Source: Hydractinia symbiolongicarpus (lineage: Eukaryota > Cnidaria > Hydrozoa > Anthoathecata > Hydractiniidae). From it: DNA of 64,000 nucleotides. The stretch is taken from NCBI RefSeq assembly GCF_029227915.1, contig NC_079884.1, forward strand, positions 21,018,001 to 21,082,000. The letters run 5' to 3'. A program made the translations under genes and the position numbers. Below, one piece after another: positions 60,514 to 64,000 of the stretch. The notes under the pieces are model-generated. The model saw nothing but the letters and a program-made list of their open reading frames with translations. It was not told where the DNA came from and made no database searches. Every line of letters starts with the position of its first letter. Position 1 is the stretch's first letter.

Positions 60514-63219
60514 ATGGCAGCTCCTTTGGAAAAGGACAAGTCATGGTTCGAGAGAGAGGTGCAAAGATTAACTTGTTTACTGAAGTTGTCAGAAAGAAAG
60601 CGGAAAAGACAAAAAACAATCTATGAGAAAAACATGGAAAGCTTGGAAGTAAAGATGATGGATTTCGAGACAAGTTTACGCAAAGAACAGAGAGAAATAC
60701 AAAAACTGATAAGTCGGAAAGACCAACAAATTAGGGTTAGGGAGGAGCTCACCAAAGCATTGCAGCATCAGCTGGAATTGCAACACTGCAAACAGTGTGG
60801 CTACCCAAATTCTGCCAAAAAGTTTGATCTGGAATGGGAGATAAACATTGGCAATGATAGTGATGCTGTTAAAAAGCTACCTCCTTTGAGTTTACCTGTT
60901 GCTTTGAATCCGCCTAGTGTTAGCTTTCACAAACCATTTCGACCAAAAAGTAAACTGTCACCAGTGGCAGAAGAGAGCGAAGTAACATTTGGATCTAATT
61001 TACGCCATGTTCATGCTGATTTAAATCCTGAAAGATTTCATGCCGTGTTGTCAGCTTCTTTGCAATTGATTCGTAATGATGATGGCACTGCATGTCGAGA
61101 TGCAGAAGGAATAGTATCACCATTTCTTATACCAAATAATACAGCAGAGAAAGAAATGTCAACACCAAATGAAACAAATGGTACTGCTGATAAGACTTTT
61201 CAAAGTGATATAGTTAACGTTGATGCAAAAGGAAATAAAACGTTAGTTTCTAGTTCCACACAAACTTCTTTTGATGACATTGTTAATAAAGTCACCTTAG
61301 CTACTGAAAAGTATACCACTGTTGTTGAACCAGTGCAATTTGATAATACTAGACAGAAGACAGAGTTACTCAATGAATTTTGTAATAATTTATCTTATTC
61401 AACATTAAAATTGGTAAATAAGGATATGCATGATCATTTGACAATTCAAATTCAACAGTTCATCAACAGCGATATAAAAATAGCAACACTATCTTTGTTT
61501 TCAGATTATCTTGTTACTGAATGTATCAATAATGCCAAACTGGACTTGCACACAAATAATACCAAGCCTGTCAATGATTTTTCAAGAACTAATACTATTG
61601 AACAGAAAGGAAACACTCAGAATTTAATAGCTGGTAATGGCAACAGGCATGAATTGGAAAATACTGTTCCATCAGAAAAACGTAATTGTGTAGACAGTGA
61701 TAGTAATAAACTTTTGTATGACAAACCTGTTAATGGTGAAAATAATGTTCTAAAAGCTATTGAAAAAATGGTTGAAAATGTAATACCTAGTGTGACAAAC
61801 AGTAACATTGTAGACTTAGTTAAAGAAGGGATGAAAAATGTTTCTACAAGTAGTTCTGCATCACCTAAAAGTGAAGAACTTAGGGAGGACTTAGGTAATG
61901 ATGAACAACTTGTTAGTGGCAAAAGAAAAAAGAAAAAGAAGAAAAAAAAGAAAAAGAGAAAAAGCGTATGCGAAACAGTAAGTGAAAGTTGCGATAATGA
62001 TAAAACTAATATTGGACAGAAAGCAGTTCCAGAAAACTTACCAGATATTACTAAAAACTATCAAGTTACGAGCACATGTAATGATATTGTCCAAACTGAA
62101 AATACTATTGAGATTGTGAAAAACAAGCTTGACACAAGGGTAGAGAAATTAAAGCCAACAGCTGATGAGACCCTAGAAAGTGGATCTTCTTCCTCTCCCC
62201 AAACGACATCGTCATCTTTAGGCAACACCTCATCTTCATCAATAAGCATAGACTCTTCTTCTTCATTTTCACAAAGCGAGATGAGTCAAATGTTTCCTGG
62301 TTTAAAATCACCAGAGGAAGATAAGTTTAGTCTTCTTGTGGACGAAAGTTTTAATGAGTTAGAAGCCACCCAATCAAGCACTTGCGACAGAGTTAGTGAT
62401 GTTTCTTCGCCACCTAATAATTTCACAGCTCATGAAAATGAAAATGAAACTGTAATGTCAAATACAGAAGATACACTTGGCGAGAGCAAAAATGCTGAAA
62501 CCACATCCAACGAAACAGGGAATTTAGACAATAGAAAAACATGTAACTATGAAACAGATAATATAACTGGCAACGTTCAAGAAAAAAACACCCCCGAAAA
62601 CATTTTAAGTGAAAGCCAAACGAATGAGAGAATGGAAACAACTAATTTAGAGAAATTACAAGATAATGAATCTTCTGTTGATACCTCTGTAGTTGATTGG
62701 GTCATTAATAAGGAAAATAGTGCTGAAGACTTTTCAACTCAAGTCAATATCAAAGATCAGTTCATTGAATTAAGAGAAATAGAAAACCCTAAAGAATCAA
62801 ATGTGGATTGGATCGTAGCAGTTGATAAAAGTATTGATAAGCAACAAAATGCCATTATTAAGCTTCAGACAGATCCTTCTGAAATCAATGCTAATTCAAG
62901 TATTTCAAATGATAACAGGCAGTTTGAATGTGAAGATTTTGTAAATGTCGATGTCAAAGATTATGAGCAATCTAACGTTAAAGACATTGCAGGAACTTGT
63001 ACAAACATTGATACGGAAGCTATTAGAATTGATGGAAACGTGGAAAATCCTTCAAAAGAAATGGCTATTAACCAGTACAATTCAAACATTGAACAATCCG
63101 GTACCACTTTGACGATGGTTGAAAACACTGGAAATGATACAATACTTACCGAAACAGATAATATTGAGCTTGCTGAAAAAAGTTTATCAAATGAGTATGA
63201 AATAACTACGAAGTTGTAA
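60514..63219 (+). CDS. Unidentified coiled-coil and low-complexity protein
   Basis: Intronless 901-residue ORF. Residues about 8-90 are highly charged with heptad-like Leu/Met/Ile spacing, a probable coiled coil (FEREVQRLTCLLKLSERKRK…LEVKMMDFETSLRKEQREI…LTKALQHQLELQ), ending at a lone CKQCG pair that may bind metal only with a partner. The rest is Asn/Ser/Thr/Glu-rich and likely disordered. It includes a Lys-rich tract at about 470-485 (KRKKKKKKKKKKRKS), a likely nuclear signal, and a Ser-rich run at about 560-590. Two similar short motifs, SVVDWVINKEN and NVDWIVAVDK, occur near 730 and 768 and may be repeated docking peptides. A splice acceptor 15 nt upstream supports this start. I recognise no family. 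The length of the open frame in an AT-rich genome makes it a real gene. Confidence 0.8.
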   Translation: MAAPLEKDKSWFEREVQRLTCLLKLSERKRKRQKTIYEKNMESLEVKMMDFETSLRKEQREIQKLISRKDQQIRVREELTKALQHQLELQHCKQCGYPNSAKKFDLEWEINIGNDSDAVKKLPPLSLPVALNPPSVSFHKPFRPKSKLSPVAEESEVTFGSNLRHVHADLNPERFHAVLSASLQLIRNDDGTACRDAEGIVSPFLIPNNTAEKEMSTPNETNGTADKTFQSDIVNVDAKGNKTLVSSSTQTSFDDIVNKVTLATEKYTTVVEPVQFDNTRQKTELLNEFCNNLSYSTLKLVNKDMHDHLTIQIQQFINSDIKIATLSLFSDYLVTECINNAKLDLHTNNTKPVNDFSRTNTIEQKGNTQNLIAGNGNRHELENTVPSEKRNCVDSDSNKLLYDKPVNGENNVLKAIEKMVENVIPSVTNSNIVDLVKEGMKNVSTSSSASPKSEELREDLGNDEQLVSGKRKKKKKKKKKKRKSVCETVSESCDNDKTNIGQKAVPENLPDITKNYQVTSTCNDIVQTENTIEIVKNKLDTRVEKLKPTADETLESGSSSSPQTTSSSLGNTSSSSISIDSSSSFSQSEMSQMFPGLKSPEEDKFSLLVDESFNELEATQSSTCDRVSDVSSPPNNFTAHENENETVMSNTEDTLGESKNAETTSNETGNLDNRKTCNYETDNITGNVQEKNTPENILSESQTNERMETTNLEKLQDNESSVDTSVVDWVINKENSAEDFSTQVNIKDQFIELREIENPKESNVDWIVAVDKSIDKQQNAIIKLQTDPSEINANSSISNDNRQFECEDFVNVDVKDYEQSNVKDIAGTCTNIDTEAIRIDGNVENPSKEMAINQYNSNIEQSGTTLTMVENTGNDTILTETDNIELAEKSLSNEYEITTKL

Positions 63220-64000
63220 AAACACCACAAAAATGTCTTGCAAGCTTATGTTTTTGCTAAAAAAACATATTGATGTGGCGTGTCTGGTGTATTTTTTTAT
63301 TTTAATGTGTAGTTTTGTCTATAACAATGTCAAATATGACGCAAGTGTCGAATAACGATAATATATATGATCTCAAAAACATTTTAAAATGAGTTTAAAA
63401 TGAAAGTTAGCGTTCGGAGCACATCTTCAACTTCAATATGCAATTGCGGTATTACGAAATAATACGTATGGGATCATTGTTTGCTTAAGTCACTCAAACA
63501 ATCTAATATTCATCAACGTGTTTTCATTATTTAATTTATTTTTTTCTATTTAAATTTTAGTCACTTTTTTTGTCTTTCTATATATATATGTGTGTGCATT
63601 TATTAACATCAAGTGTGCTATTATTTTTTTCACTATCTTTATTTTTATGTATGATTTTCTCTTTTAAATTATCTATTCAGTACTTTATCACATGTAGCTA
63701 TGATTGTTTTATTCGATATGTACCGTAGACGAGCTAGTAAATTTTCCTGCGTGTATTCAAGATTCAATATAGTGAATAACTTTGAAAAAATGTTTGCTTG
63801 AATCAACGCTGTGGGTGAACCTTATGAAGGTTTTATGTCCAGAGTACACGCTGGTAAACTTCCCCAAAATATACATTTGGTATTTTTGTAATATGTTATT
63901 AATATAGTCGTTTACGGTATGTGTCGAATGCTGTTGAAGCCTGCTTTATTAACAAAACTAGATATTTGGCCAGTGTCTGTTGATAGTTAATGTTCTCTTT
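63220..64000. other. 3' flank of the coiled-coil gene
   Basis: AT-rich, with a short TA microsatellite near 63580-63590. No gene or repeat that I can support is seen before the window ends. Confidence 0.6.

Noticed and set aside
1-64000. CRISPR arrays, bacterial operons, ribosomal RNA genes or integrated viral genes
   Set aside because: No regularly spaced repeats with unique spacers, no rRNA-like sequence, and no retroviral or viral polymerase motifs seen; the content is a spliced metazoan nuclear genome.

Overview
This is a stretch of animal nuclear genome. It is AT-rich, the genes carry GT-AG introns, and it is full of short inverted-repeat elements and tRNA-derived SINEs. The protein set (Abl with SH3-SH2-kinase-actin-binding order, ACSS3, RABGGTB, TYW3, NDUFAF4, VPS72/YL1) is metazoan. 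The base composition, repeat style, and a 3' splice acceptor 10-55 nt upstream of almost every start codon suggest an early-branching invertebrate that uses spliced-leader trans-splicing. A hydrozoan cnidarian is my best guess, but this is an inference.

Layout. 72-7032 (+): the 3' part of a large C2H2 zinc-finger gene with 18 fingers in the window, convergent with the next gene. 10335-48482 (-): six genes in a row on the minus strand. From low to high coordinates they are ACSS3 (10335-17715), RABGGTB (18691-24312), TYW3 (26439-31686), NDUFAF4 (34604-35107), VPS72 (35497-38844) and ABL (40775-48482). I reconstructed every exon of these from splice sites and reading phase. The predicted lengths are about 670, 331, 183, 167, 304 and 941 residues. 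48511-60498 is gene-poor and rich in mobile DNA. 60514-63219 (+): a single-exon 901-residue coiled-coil and low-complexity protein that I cannot identify.

The most notable element is a complete pogo/CENP-B-like DNA transposon at 54074-56616. It has perfect 25-bp terminal inverted repeats, a TA target duplication, and an intact 473-residue DDD transposase. Divergently from the transposase it carries a second ORF whose sequence resembles a HIRAN domain, a fold known to bind 3' ends of single-stranded DNA. Sub-terminal arrays of a short GC-rich unit lie mostly in the same orientation at both ends. A second element with comparable architecture but no ORF sits in an ABL intron (42410-43757).

Other mobile or repeated DNA: four copies of one tRNA-derived SINE; two short elements with TIRs starting CAACCTCG and 8-9 bp target duplications; a hAT-like element with CAGTGG ends holding a perfect 34-bp palindrome; two copies of a foldback repeat; several tandem arrays. 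The minus-strand genes are housekeeping genes for acyl-CoA metabolism, Rab prenylation, tRNA wybutosine synthesis, complex I assembly and chromatin remodelling, plus the Abl signalling kinase. They do not form one pathway. VPS72 and NDUFAF4 are close enough (about 390 bp) to be a possible two-gene operon.
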